DNA of 64,000 bases, from the NCBI RefSeq assembly GCF_036983985.1, contig NZ_JALAHQ010000003.1, positions 124,001 to 188,000 of the forward strand. Reading direction: 5' to 3'. Shown one piece after another: positions 1 to 9,565 of this stretch. The notes under the pieces were generated by a model that did not search any database, had not been told where the DNA came from, and saw nothing but the letters and a program-made list of their open reading frames with translations. The position numbers and the translations under genes are program-made. The DNA comes from Alishewanella metallidurans. GTDB taxonomy: Bacteria > Pseudomonadota > Gammaproteobacteria > Enterobacterales > Alteromonadaceae. How positions within the stretch are numbered: the stretch's first letter is position 1; each line of letters opens with the position of its first letter.

Positions 1-1725
1 GACTTATTACGTGAGCTTATCCGCGTTTTTAACAAAGATGCAGTCAAGAGTATCAGTGGCGACGTTTTTGGCCGTATCTACGAGTTCTTCTTAATGAAGT
101 TCTCCATGGATGGTGCGGGTGCTCAAGAAGGGGGCGAATTCTTCACGCCGCCATCGTTGGTTCAACTTATTGTTAACATGATCAAACCCGATCACGGTGT
201 TATCCACGATCCGGCTTGTGGCTCTGCGGGTATGTTTGTGCAAACAGGGCACTTTATTCAAGAGCAAGATAAAGATGCTTCGGTAAATCAGAAAATCACT
301 TGCTACGGCACTGAGCTTAAATCTAACAACACTCGTTTAGCAAAAATGAACTTAGCCATTCATGGTATTGAAGGCAAAATCATTGAGAGCAACAGCTTTT
401 ACTCTGACCCTCACGCCTTAGTGGGGCAATGTGACTTCGTAATGGCTAACCCGCCATTTAACGTCAGCAAAATTGATAAAAATAAAGACTACGTAAAAAC
501 AGATGCGCGTTTATTTGCTGATATCGGTATCCCTAAAGCGGATAACGGTAACTATATGTGGATCCAGTACTTCTATCACTACCTCAACAATCAAGGCCGT
601 GCTGGTTTTGTCATGGCAAGCTCGGCGACTGATGCAGGAAACAGCGAAAAAGATATTCGTCAAAAGCTAGTCGAAACCGGAGCGGTAGATTGTATTGTCG
701 CGGTCGGGAATAACTTCTTCTATACCCGCTCATTACCTTGTCATGTGTGGTTTTTAGATAAAGGCAAAATAATAGCAAACCAAGACAAGATCTTAATGAT
801 GGATGCGCGTAACACATTCCGAGTCGTAACTAATACTATTAATGATTTTTCACCAGGTCAGCTAACCAACTTCAATGCCATTATGGAATCTTACCGTGGT
901 GATGAATCAGCAATTAAAACGGCGCAAACCATCCATAGCAAAGAGGCGTTGAAATTAGCCAAAGAGATAGCCAAAGAGATTAATAGCTTGCGCAAAGATT
1001 GCAAAGCGATTATTGCCGCACCGTATATTCCGCGTAGTGATCTTAAATGTATAGAGTGCAGCAAAAACACCAAAAATATTGATTTTAAACTTTGCAAAAA
1101 GTGCCAACAAACCTTCGATAAACTGACAAAACCAAATTTTGACTTTAGCGCTATCGCGACTGAATTAGAGGAGCTGATAACGGTCGAAGATAGCACCGAT
1201 TTTGAAGTGTATCAGCAATTGAATGAGCGCTTTTCTCAACCGGTAGAACAATTGTTTACCTTGCTAGAACAGTATCAAACGAGTTCAGATAAAGCGCTGG
1301 CAGATTTTAAAGCGCTGGATAAAGATGCTAAAGCGAGTAATAACAATAAGCAGCTTAAAATGCAGCTTGATGCCAATAGCAAACTACTAAAGACGATAAC
1401 CTCTGCACTCTCTACTCATAAAGCGCTATTAAATCAAGAAATAGCCGACTATAAGCAACGCATCAAGGATTGGCGTTCGCTTCGTAGCAATTTTCCTGAA
1501 AACAAATATCAGGATGTTGAAGGGTTATGCAAAATTATTGATAGAAAAGAGTTAGCTGAGAACGAATACAGTCTTTCACCAGGACGTTATGTTGGAGTTC
1601 CTGTCGTTGTTGATACCGAGTTTGATTACTTGCAGCGTTTCTCAGAAATTCAGGGAAGGTTAAAACTCCTTAATGACGAATCTACAATATTGATGAATGG
1701 TATCCAAGCGGTGAAATTATGCTAG
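1..1725 (+). CDS. hsdM: Type I restriction-modification DNA methyltransferase subunit HsdM (5' end outside window)
   Basis: Adenine-N6 methyltransferase subunit of a type I restriction-modification complex (M2S methylates, R2M2S cleaves). The frame is open from base 1, so the N-terminus lies upstream and at least 574 residues are present. A FTPP segment precedes the SAM-binding motif DPACGSAGMF (around 210-240), and the catalytic NPPF motif is at about 448-459. An unusual feature is a CxxC-x11-CxxC cysteine cluster (1048-1104), which looks like a zinc ribbon inserted between the catalytic core and the helical C-terminal region. The stop overlaps the hsdS start by 7 bases, indicating translational coupling. 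The family call is firm; the zinc role is inference. Confidence 0.95.
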   Translation, partial: DLLRELIRVFNKDAVKSISGDVFGRIYEFFLMKFSMDGAGAQEGGEFFTPPSLVQLIVNMIKPDHGVIHDPACGSAGMFVQTGHFIQEQDKDASVNQKITCYGTELKSNNTRLAKMNLAIHGIEGKIIESNSFYSDPHALVGQCDFVMANPPFNVSKIDKNKDYVKTDARLFADIGIPKADNGNYMWIQYFYHYLNNQGRAGFVMASSATDAGNSEKDIRQKLVETGAVDCIVAVGNNFFYTRSLPCHVWFLDKGKIIANQDKILMMDARNTFRVVTNTINDFSPGQLTNFNAIMESYRGDESAIKTAQTIHSKEALKLAKEIAKEINSLRKDCKAIIAAPYIPRSDLKCIECSKNTKNIDFKLCKKCQQTFDKLTKPNFDFSAIATELEELITVEDSTDFEVYQQLNERFSQPVEQLFTLLEQYQTSSDKALADFKALDKDAKASNNNKQLKMQLDANSKLLKTITSALSTHKALLNQEIADYKQRIKDWRSLRSNFPENKYQDVEGLCKIIDRKELAENEYSLSPGRYVGVPVVVDTEFDYLQRFSEIQGRLKLLNDESTILMNGIQAVKLC

Positions 1726-3014
1726 TTGGATGGAATAGTGTAAGAGTTTCGGACTTAGGTAAAGTTGTAACAGGAAATACACCACCTAGAAAGCAACCGG
1801 AGTTGTATGGCAATCATACATTGTTCATTAAGCCAACAGATATCAATATTGATGAAAGATATTGTCTAACACCTGAAGAATGTTATTCTGAAGCTGGGTT
1901 TAAAAAGTACAAAAAAAGCCTGATACCGAAAGGTTCCACTTGTGTGGTGACTATTGGCAGTATTGGTAAGAAGGTCATCATTGCTCATGATGATATATTC
2001 ATTAACCAAGCAATGAATGCGGTTATACCGACTGAGAGCTATGACCCATTTTTTGTTTTTTACCTCCTAAAGCTCAACCTATTTCAACTGAAGATTGCGG
2101 ATTCAGGAACAGCTTCTGGTCGTGAAAATGTGTCGAAATCCTCCTTTTCTGCTCTAAAAGTAACCGTTCCTGAATCTAAGATCATACAGAGTAAAATCGC
2201 TGCTGTTCTTTCTGCTTACGATGACCTTATCGAAAACAACCTTGAACAAATCAAGCTTATAGAAGAGATGGCACAAATCACTTATGAAGAGTGGTTTGTC
2301 CGTTTGAAGTTTCCTGGTCATGAAGAGGTTGATATAGACTCTGAGACTGGTTTTCCGGAGGGTTGGTCGAAAAGAGCTTTAAAAGAGTTCTGCACTGCGA
2401 TAACTGATGGTACTCATGACAGTCCAAAACCTGTAGAAAAAGGGGTTCCGTTAGCCACGGGTAAGAATATTCTAAATGGTTTTATTGACTTTAGTGACAC
2501 TTACTTAATCAGCCAAGAAGACCATGAGAAGATAAAGAAAAGAAGTGGTGTTGAAGAGTGGGATATTCTGTTTTCTAACATTGGAACTCTGGGTAATGTA
2601 GGGGTTGTAGAACGAGATATTGAGTTTAGCTGTAAGAATGTTGTGATTTTTAAAAGAAAAACAGGGTTTGAGTGCTTTTTGTACACTTACTTGTCCAACT
2701 GTTACACAAAAGAAAAGTTAGATAACCAATCTTCAGGTGTCGCTCAAAAGTTTTATAGCTTGAAGTTTATTCGAGGGTTAGAAGAAACCCTGCCTAAAGA
2801 TGAATTAATTATGGCCTTTAACGACTTTACGAAACCACTTTATGAGCTGAAATACAGTCTGAAGTGTCAAAGTAAGCTACTTAAAGAAGCTAGAGATATC
2901 TTATTACCTCGTCTAATGACTGGCACGATAGATATTGAACAAGTAGAGCTGCCAGAAGCGCTACTTGAGCGTATCAACAATGAAAATAATAACAATAAAA
3001 TTAACATCGGTTAG
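1719..3014 (+). CDS. hsdS: Type I restriction-modification specificity subunit HsdS
   Basis: DNA-recognition subunit of the type I complex, 431 residues, the normal length for a two-domain HsdS. Two target-recognition domains are visible. The first opens with VSDLGKVVTGNTP near residue 10; the second begins around residue 213 (GWSKRALKEFCTAITDG). Each is followed by a conserved helical spacer: one near residues 160-200 (SKIAAVLSAYDDLIENN) and one at the C-terminus (LLKEARDILLPRLMTGTIDI). The two domains read half-sites of a bipartite target. It starts inside the end of hsdM and lies 18 bases before hsdR. The recognition sequence cannot be read from the gene. Confidence 0.95.
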   Translation: MLVGWNSVRVSDLGKVVTGNTPPRKQPELYGNHTLFIKPTDINIDERYCLTPEECYSEAGFKKYKKSLIPKGSTCVVTIGSIGKKVIIAHDDIFINQAMNAVIPTESYDPFFVFYLLKLNLFQLKIADSGTASGRENVSKSSFSALKVTVPESKIIQSKIAAVLSAYDDLIENNLEQIKLIEEMAQITYEEWFVRLKFPGHEEVDIDSETGFPEGWSKRALKEFCTAITDGTHDSPKPVEKGVPLATGKNILNGFIDFSDTYLISQEDHEKIKKRSGVEEWDILFSNIGTLGNVGVVERDIEFSCKNVVIFKRKTGFECFLYTYLSNCYTKEKLDNQSSGVAQKFYSLKFIRGLEETLPKDELIMAFNDFTKPLYELKYSLKCQSKLLKEARDILLPRLMTGTIDIEQVELPEALLERINNENNNNKINIG

Positions 3015-3032
3015 ATAAGGGAGTATCGCTGT

Positions 3033-6000
3033 ATGAGTTATGAGTATTCTGAAGATGGATTAGTGGAACAAGCCAGCCAAGAAGTATTAGAACAGCTTGG
3101 TTGGCAAGTAAAAACCGCTTGGCATAAAGAGTCATTTTCGAACAAAGATGACCGCAGAGATGGCCTGCTAGGGCGTGCTAACAAATCTGAAGTCATATTA
3201 CAGCGATACTTAAAACAAGCCTTAATCGAGTTAAACCCAGACTTACCCGATACCGCTTATCAGAGCGCTATCGACCAGCTAACCTTGGCAGAAGCAGATA
3301 AAAGTTTAAGCGCGATTAATAAGCAAAAACATGAGTTAATGACCAAAGGTGTGCCGGTTAGCTTCCAGGACAATAACGGTAAGCTGCAAAAGAAACGCCT
3401 AAAAGTATTTAATTTCAACCAGCCTGAAAAGAACCACTTCTTGGCTGTTCGTCAGTTTGAAGTAGTGGGTAAACTCTATAATCGTCGCCCAGATATTGTT
3501 GGTTTTGTGAATGGTATTCCATTGGTATTCTTTGAACTTAAGGCGCACCATACCGATTTACGCAGTGCGTTTGAAGATAACCTGACCGATTACAAAGATA
3601 CGATCCCTGAAGTATTACACAGCAATGCTTTCATCATTTTAAGTAACGGTACCGACTCACGAGTAGGTACCGTTACCAGCCCTTATAAGTTTTTCTTAGA
3701 ATGGAAGCGTATTAAAGAAGATGAAAAGGGTGAAGTAAGCCTTGATACCATGCTTCGTGGTACCTGTGAGAAAGGCAACTTACTAGACCTGTTTGAGAAC
3801 TTTGTCTTATTCGATGGCGAAGGTGATGAAGTTGTAAAAATTATGGCCAAGAACCACCAATTTATTGGTGTAAATAGAGTAGTTGAGCAAGCGAAAAACC
3901 TAGAAGATTTGAAAGGTAAGTTGGGGGTGTTTTGGCATACACAAGGATCTGGTAAGTCTTATTCGATGGTGTTTATTTGCCAAAAAATTCTGCGTAAATT
4001 TGGTAAAAGTTATACCTTTCTCATAGTAGTTGATCGCACTGAACTTGAAAACCAGCTTTACGATACCTTCACGGGTTGCGGCGCAGTAACAGAAAGAAAT
4101 GTGCGTGCCAAGAGTCGTAAACATCTTCGAGAGCTTCTTGGTGAGAACCACCGTTATGTGTTTACGCTTATCCACAAGTTTGCTATCGATAAGAAGAAAG
4201 AAACTGAATACCCCTTGATTACAGAACGTGACAATATCATTGTAATTTCAGATGAAGCACATCGTACACAAGGTGGAACATATGCTCAAAATATGCGTTT
4301 TAAGGCTATTCCAAAAGCTTCTTTCCTTGGTTTTACAGGTACACCACTAATTGATGATGAAGTGGAGATTACCAAGCAGATATTCGGTGGCTATGTTTCG
4401 GTTTATGATTTTAAGAGAGCGATGGATGATGGTGCAACTCTACCATTACGTTATCTTAATCGGGGTGAAAAGCTGGATATACAGAACCCCGACCTTGATG
4501 AACGAATGGCTAAAATCATCAATGAAGAAGATTTAGATCTCGACCAGGTTGCGAAATTACGCCGTGAATTTGCGCGTGATTACCCAATCATGACCTCTGA
4601 CGATCGCTTAGATAAAATAGCTAAAGATCTGGTTTGGCACTTCAATGACCGAGGCTATCAGGGCAAGGCGATGTTTGTGGCACTAGATAAGCCAACAGCT
4701 GTACGTATGTACAATTTAGTGATGCAGTACTGGCCTCTATATGTCAAAGAATTTAAACAACGAGTAGAGTCTGCAACTGACCAGCAAGAAGAGCTTACAC
4801 TGAAAAAACACTTACAACGGGTAGAAAAGACCGAAGTATGTGTTGTAGTCAGCAGTGAACAAAACGAAGTTAAGAAGTTTAAAGCACTAGAGCTAGATAT
4901 TGCGCATCATCGAAAAAAGATGGTGGAACTTGATTTAGAAAAAGAATTTAAGGATGAAGATAATCCGTTCCGTTTGGCGATTGTGTGTGCCATGTGGATT
5001 ACTGGCTTCGACGCACCTTGTGTTTCTACCGTATATCTCGATAAACCCATTCAGGGCCATACCCTTATGCAGACGATTGCACGTGCGAACCGGGTTTACG
5101 ATGATGAGAAAGAAAATGGACTGATTGTCGACTATGGGAATGTCTACACCCAGCTTGAAAAAGCATATTCAGTGTACGGCGAAGGTGGTAAGCCTACAAC
5201 ACCCGGTGGTAAAGGTGGTACTGGTGGTAGCGGGAATTCAACACGCAACCCAGTTGAAAAGCTGGAAGAGATGGCAAGCGAACTAGCGGCGGCGATCTTA
5301 GCGGTAAGTAATTTTTTATTTGAAGTTGATTTTAAATTACTAGACCTTGTCAATGCACAGACGGCGATGGCGAAGCTTACAGCGTTAAGTAAAGCGTCAA
5401 ATGCTGTTAGCCTTAATGAAACAGCTCGTACTCAATTTGAGGTAGGTGCACGCGATGTTTTTAGAAAATACAAAGCCCTCTACCCTGAAGAGTTCATTAA
5501 ACCATTTATTGCAGAATTTAATGCTATCGAAGCGATTTACAATCAGCTAAACCAGAAAGTGAAATCCGCTGATATTTCTTCTGTGATGCGTAAGCTACAA
5601 CAAGAAGTGAGCATGAGTGTAAGCACTATGGCTAATGCCGTAAGTGATGATGACTATGTTGATTTAAGCAATCTCGATTTTGATAAGTTAAAACAAGCTT
5701 TTGCGAAATCAAATCAAAAGAATGTTGTTGTATTTGACCTGCAAGAAGCGATTGAAAAGCAGCTTGAACGAATGGTACGTGAAAACCCTATTCGTCTAGA
5801 GTTCTATGAGAAGTATAAAACTATTATTGCTGAATATAACGCAGGTAAAGATATCCAAGCGGTACAGAAGGCGTTTGATGACCTGAGCGATTTTATGAAA
5901 AATCAGCTTAATCCTGAGCAAGAAAGGGCTATGCGAGAAGGCTTAGATGAGGAATCCCTAGCGATTTTTGACTTGCTTAAGAAGGCCTCATTGACCCCTG

Positions 6001-6254
6001 ATGAAGAAAAAGTGGTGAAGAAGGTCGCTAAAAAGACATTAGACATGCTTAAAGCTGAAAAGCTTAAAGTGGACCGTTGGCGTGAAAGCACACAGGTGAG
6101 TTCACAAGTCAGAACTATGATCACCAATAGCCTGGAATGGTTACCACAGGACGCGTACCCGGATGACGAGCTAGGTGATATGAGCTTGCTGGTTTATCAA
6201 CATGTTTACTCAAACTACCAAGGTGCGGGAATGAGTACATATGGGCCGTTCTAA
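3033..6254 (+). CDS. hsdR: Type I restriction endonuclease/translocase subunit HsdR
   Basis: Motor and nuclease subunit, 1073 residues, full length. An N-terminal PD-(D/E)xK nuclease is seen as RPDIVGF followed by ELK at about residues 153-170. The superfamily 2 translocase follows, with Walker A QGSGKS near residue 305, a DEAH box near 407, FTGTPL, and motif VI TIARANR. A helical C-terminal region binds the methyltransferase core. Between motor and helical region lies a glycine-rich stretch (about 5185-5240, GGKPTTPGGKGGTGGSGNS) that looks like a flexible linker. An AAGGGAG ribosome site precedes the ATG. The subunit appears intact, so the system is probably active. Confidence 0.96.
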   Translation: MSYEYSEDGLVEQASQEVLEQLGWQVKTAWHKESFSNKDDRRDGLLGRANKSEVILQRYLKQALIELNPDLPDTAYQSAIDQLTLAEADKSLSAINKQKHELMTKGVPVSFQDNNGKLQKKRLKVFNFNQPEKNHFLAVRQFEVVGKLYNRRPDIVGFVNGIPLVFFELKAHHTDLRSAFEDNLTDYKDTIPEVLHSNAFIILSNGTDSRVGTVTSPYKFFLEWKRIKEDEKGEVSLDTMLRGTCEKGNLLDLFENFVLFDGEGDEVVKIMAKNHQFIGVNRVVEQAKNLEDLKGKLGVFWHTQGSGKSYSMVFICQKILRKFGKSYTFLIVVDRTELENQLYDTFTGCGAVTERNVRAKSRKHLRELLGENHRYVFTLIHKFAIDKKKETEYPLITERDNIIVISDEAHRTQGGTYAQNMRFKAIPKASFLGFTGTPLIDDEVEITKQIFGGYVSVYDFKRAMDDGATLPLRYLNRGEKLDIQNPDLDERMAKIINEEDLDLDQVAKLRREFARDYPIMTSDDRLDKIAKDLVWHFNDRGYQGKAMFVALDKPTAVRMYNLVMQYWPLYVKEFKQRVESATDQQEELTLKKHLQRVEKTEVCVVVSSEQNEVKKFKALELDIAHHRKKMVELDLEKEFKDEDNPFRLAIVCAMWITGFDAPCVSTVYLDKPIQGHTLMQTIARANRVYDDEKENGLIVDYGNVYTQLEKAYSVYGEGGKPTTPGGKGGTGGSGNSTRNPVEKLEEMASELAAAILAVSNFLFEVDFKLLDLVNAQTAMAKLTALSKASNAVSLNETARTQFEVGARDVFRKYKALYPEEFIKPFIAEFNAIEAIYNQLNQKVKSADISSVMRKLQQEVSMSVSTMANAVSDDDYVDLSNLDFDKLKQAFAKSNQKNVVVFDLQEAIEKQLERMVRENPIRLEFYEKYKTIIAEYNAGKDIQAVQKAFDDLSDFMKNQLNPEQERAMREGLDEESLAIFDLLKKASLTPDEEKVVKKVAKKTLDMLKAEKLKVDRWRESTQVSSQVRTMITNSLEWLPQDAYPDDELGDMSLLVYQHVYSNYQGAGMSTYGPF

Positions 6255-6310
6255 GTGCCAAGTTAATGAACAAAAGTTATTAGCTGAAAATTCAAGAAAA
6301 AGAGTTGAAT

Positions 6311-7393
6311 ATGATTAATGATAAGTACAGTGAAGAAATTGAAGGTATGGAGCTAGATGAGGATGACTCACTAGGTGAGTATCCTATTGATACAGTTCTT
6401 ATTAGAAATGAAAACCGAACTGTTTACGATGTAATTCGCCGGATAAGCCAAGGCGGATATGTCATGGATCCAGATTTTCAGCGTGATTTTATTTGGGACG
6501 AAGAAAAGCAAAGCAAGCTTATTGAGTCAGTTCTAATGAGGATACCTTTACCTGTATTTTATCTGGCTGAAAATAAGCAAGGGCATATGATTGTCGTTGA
6601 CGGTCTTCAGCGTTTGTCAACTTTTCAACGTTTTTGTAACGACGAACTTAAGCTAAAACTCCCAAACCAGAAATTACTTCATGGTAAACGATTTAAGGAT
6701 CTATCACCAAAATTACAAAACAGGGTTGAAGATTGTAATTTAATACTTTATTTAATTGATCCAAAAGTACCAACGCAGGCTTTATTAGATATTTTTGATC
6801 GAGTAAATAGTGGTGAACCGTTGTCTCGACAACAGATGCGGAACTGCTTATTTATGGGGCCGGCTACTCAGCTTTTGAGGGAAAAAGCGGCAAAAAATGT
6901 CTTTAAGGAGGTAACAGGCGGGAGCTTAAAGCCCGAAAAGATGAGGGATAGAGAACTCATTAATAGATTTTTTGCTTTTAAGTGTCTTGGTGTAGCGGAA
7001 TACAGGGGGGGCATGGACGACTTCCTGGAACGTAGTCTAGAGACTATCAATAAGATGTGTAAACCGGAAATAATTGAACTCGCTGACAGCTTTGACCTTG
7101 CTATGGCGAACAATTTGGAAGTATTCGGAAAGCACGCCTTTAGAAAACATACAGATCCTCATCATGTTAGAAGTGTAATAAATGCATCCTTGTGGGATGT
7201 TATGTCGGTTACTTTATCAAATTATCCTGAGAGTTTAATAAGAGACAAGGCTGAATTGATTAGGGAGGGCTTTTATGAGTTGATGACCAATTATAGGTTT
7301 ATTGATGCAATTACATTAGGAACAAACCAAGTTGGTCGAGTTAAGGAACGTTTTCGCCTTGTACAGAAAATGTTTGAAGAGATAATGGAATGA
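6311..7393 (+). CDS. DUF262 (ParB/Srx-fold) protein, first gene of a three-gene putative defence set
   Basis: A 360-residue DUF262 protein. The hallmark DGLQR motif is at residues 97-101, preceded by PDFQRDFIW and followed by DRVNSGEPLSRQQMRN. In GmrS/SspE-type relatives this fold binds and hydrolyses nucleotides and is usually fused to an HNH nuclease; here no HNH motif follows, so the nuclease must lie elsewhere or be absent. The ATG at 6311 is preferred over an in-frame TTG at 6305 because an AGAG ribosome site lies six bases upstream of it. It begins 56 bases after hsdR and its stop overlaps the next gene (ATGA). Together with the following two genes it resembles a Menshen-like system, but that name is recollection and needs a profile search. 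Confidence 0.85.
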   Translation: MINDKYSEEIEGMELDEDDSLGEYPIDTVLIRNENRTVYDVIRRISQGGYVMDPDFQRDFIWDEEKQSKLIESVLMRIPLPVFYLAENKQGHMIVVDGLQRLSTFQRFCNDELKLKLPNQKLLHGKRFKDLSPKLQNRVEDCNLILYLIDPKVPTQALLDIFDRVNSGEPLSRQQMRNCLFMGPATQLLREKAAKNVFKEVTGGSLKPEKMRDRELINRFFAFKCLGVAEYRGGMDDFLERSLETINKMCKPEIIELADSFDLAMANNLEVFGKHAFRKHTDPHHVRSVINASLWDVMSVTLSNYPESLIRDKAELIREGFYELMTNYRFIDAITLGTNQVGRVKERFRLVQKMFEEIME

Positions 7394-8529
7394 TAAAACG
7401 TTTAGACCTAAAGCATTTCAAATGCTTTGAAGAACTCAAATTACCTTTGTCTCAGCTTACGCTGTTATCAGGCTCCAATGCATCTGGTAAATCATCTGTT
7501 ATTCAAGCACTAAACTTGCTGCATCAAACAATAGTTAAACATGAGTGGTCTAAACGACTACTTTTGAATGGCAATATTGTTAATGCTGGAACTGTACAAG
7601 ATGTCGTTGATAAAGTTCATGGTAGGACGGGGTTTGAGATAGGGATACAAGCCGAAGAACATTCATATCACTGGTCTTTTTCTGGAGAAAGAGAGGATAT
7701 GTCACTCTCAATTGACTCTATCACAGTTGATGGGAATACCTTAAAGACCCCAGAAAAATTGCATTTTCTTTTACCTGATGATTCTTCCTCTGCGACTGAA
7801 GATATGGCTAATCGTCTGTATTCAATGACATATATTTCAGCCGAACGGATTGGTCCTCGAGATTACTACCTTCTTGATGATTTGCAGAATGTACCAGTAG
7901 TTGGGAGTTCTGGTGAAAATACGGTTAGCCTTCTGTATAGCAGGCAAGATGACGATGTACTATTAGGAATAGCTGAATCTTCAGTATCTCTAAAGTTGTT
8001 CCAGCAGGTTCAATTCAGAATGCAGCAGTTCTTTCCTGGCTGCGAATTAGTCTTAGAAAGAGTTTCTGCTATTAATGCGGTTACTTTGGGAATTAGGACT
8101 TCAGAAGACACTGGATTTCATCGACCAATGCATGTTGGTTTTGGATTGACTCAAATATTGCCAATTGTCGTCGCAGCGCTAGCAGCAAAGAAAGACGACT
8201 TACTAATAATCGAGAATCCAGAAGTACATCTACATCCTGCCGGTCAGTCAATGATGGGGCAATTCTTAAGCATCATAGCAAATGCGGGTGTTCAAGTTAT
8301 GGTTGAGACACATAGCGATCACCTGTTAAATGGCATCAGACGTTCTGTTAAAGCTGGAGCTTTAAGTTCAGACAAAATTGATATACATTATTTTCAACCA
8401 AGGAATATTGAAGGCGCTCAAGTTTCATCACCACAAATTGATGCGGTAGGAAATATTTCATATTGGCCCAAAGGTTTTTTCGATCAATATGAAGTGGATA
8501 TGAACTACTTTGCAGGCTGGGGGGAGTAG
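7390..8529 (+). CDS. AAA/ABC-type ATPase with DUF3696-like C-terminus
   Basis: A 379-residue ATPase of the RecF/OLD-like class. Walker A is GSNASGKSS at residues 28-36. The Walker B region is LLIIENPEVHLHPAGQS around residue 275, in which the usual DEPE is replaced by ENPE, and the D/H-loop motif VETHSDHLLNG follows. The C-terminal part (around residue 310 onward, with HYFQPRN) fits the DUF3696 family. There is no TOPRIM DxD motif, so it is not a complete OLD nuclease. Four bases overlap the upstream gene and one base the downstream gene, so the three products are almost certainly made together. A role as ATP-driven sensor or effector regulator in anti-phage defence is inference. Confidence 0.87.
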   Translation: MIKRLDLKHFKCFEELKLPLSQLTLLSGSNASGKSSVIQALNLLHQTIVKHEWSKRLLLNGNIVNAGTVQDVVDKVHGRTGFEIGIQAEEHSYHWSFSGEREDMSLSIDSITVDGNTLKTPEKLHFLLPDDSSSATEDMANRLYSMTYISAERIGPRDYYLLDDLQNVPVVGSSGENTVSLLYSRQDDDVLLGIAESSVSLKLFQQVQFRMQQFFPGCELVLERVSAINAVTLGIRTSEDTGFHRPMHVGFGLTQILPIVVAALAAKKDDLLIIENPEVHLHPAGQSMMGQFLSIIANAGVQVMVETHSDHLLNGIRRSVKAGALSSDKIDIHYFQPRNIEGAQVSSPQIDAVGNISYWPKGFFDQYEVDMNYFAGWGE

Positions 8530-9482
8530 TGCAACTTCTAGCAAATGAACTTTCCTTTGATGGAAATTTTGAAAGTTTTGAGTCTTATCTAAAAAGCTTA
8601 ACTCGCCTTATGCAAATGAGGGCCGAATCTAAGAAGCACGGTTTTGACGTTCATTGCACTAAAACGATTTTGAACACTAAGATCACGAAGGATATAAACT
8701 TTAGACAGTCAGTACAAAAGCTTAATCAAGCACAAAGGTCTGCTTTACTGCAGTGGATAACTCGGTCTGGACCTTTTTGGGATGAAAACAAGAGTCATTC
8801 TTCAGAGGAATACTTTGAACTAGAAACGGGTGATATCGTTACTGATACTTGCCTCGCTGAAGCCGCCCTCCAGAATTTAGATAGTAAACCCTCAACCGTT
8901 ATTAGTCTTTCGCAGCCTAATTGGAGTTCTGCGACGATACCAATTGTTTGGCATAAAGATACCGGCAATGTGCGAGTTGAAATAACGAATCAAACACGGC
9001 TTGATGTTCTTAGCGAAATGCTAGTTCAACAACCTAAGCCGATTACGTCATGGAAGCAGCTCGAAACAAGGTGTAAAGACAGGTGCTCTTCATTAACTTT
9101 TGCAGAGAAAGCCTTTTCAGGTTTGAATGGAGTTCCTTTTATACTTGGAGCATCCTCTAGAATCTTAGAGTTGCTTTTAGTATTAGATAAAATGAAGTGT
9201 TCTTTTAATGAACAAGGTGAAAGGTCTGAGGAAGGCCATCGGATATATCAAGAGCACTTTACTGGTGATAAAGGTTGGTTCTCGGATTCTTCTGATACTG
9301 AAAAGAAAGAGTTTAAAGATGCGTTAACCTTCAAGCATCCAGAAATAGAGAATGAAACTCTTTTCTGCACATGGCATGGCAAAGTTAAAACGCCTCAGAT
9401 TAGAATTCATCATTCTTGGCCTATATCCTTGGAAGCACCGTTATATGTAATGTATATAGGTCCCAAGATAACTAAAAGATGA
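8529..9482 (+). CDS. Unrecognised 317-residue protein, third component of the DUF262/ATPase set
   Basis: Function not recognised. It starts at GTG 8529, sharing one base with the stop of the ATPase gene. No signal peptide or membrane segment is visible, so a cytoplasmic protein is expected. The best landmark is the C-terminus: a cluster of TWHGKVKTPQIRIHHSWP followed by LYVMYIGPKITKR. This recalls the small beta-rich RelE-like or nuclease-like ends seen in some toxin and effector proteins (a histidine-rich strand, then a YIGP-H/K-type strand). That likeness is by eye only. Its position suggests it is the effector or adaptor of the three-gene system. The gene is AT-rich like its two neighbours. 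Confidence 0.75.
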   Translation: MQLLANELSFDGNFESFESYLKSLTRLMQMRAESKKHGFDVHCTKTILNTKITKDINFRQSVQKLNQAQRSALLQWITRSGPFWDENKSHSSEEYFELETGDIVTDTCLAEAALQNLDSKPSTVISLSQPNWSSATIPIVWHKDTGNVRVEITNQTRLDVLSEMLVQQPKPITSWKQLETRCKDRCSSLTFAEKAFSGLNGVPFILGASSRILELLLVLDKMKCSFNEQGERSEEGHRIYQEHFTGDKGWFSDSSDTEKKEFKDALTFKHPEIENETLFCTWHGKVKTPQIRIHHSWPISLEAPLYVMYIGPKITKR

Positions 9483-9565
9483 TTTATGTTATATATCATT
9501 ATTTTTAATTAATAAATTCAATATTTTGCGCCTCTAGAGGGTGTAGCTCACTATTAATCATAGCT

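Noticed and set aside
5185..5240. Glycine-rich repeat in hsdR as a possible unstable coding repeat
   Set aside because: The run is irregular and short, and fits an ordinary interdomain linker.
9483..9565. AT-rich gap after the third defence gene as an island att site
   Set aside because: No sequence resembling the yicC 3' end is present here; the junction lies on the other side of the integrase.
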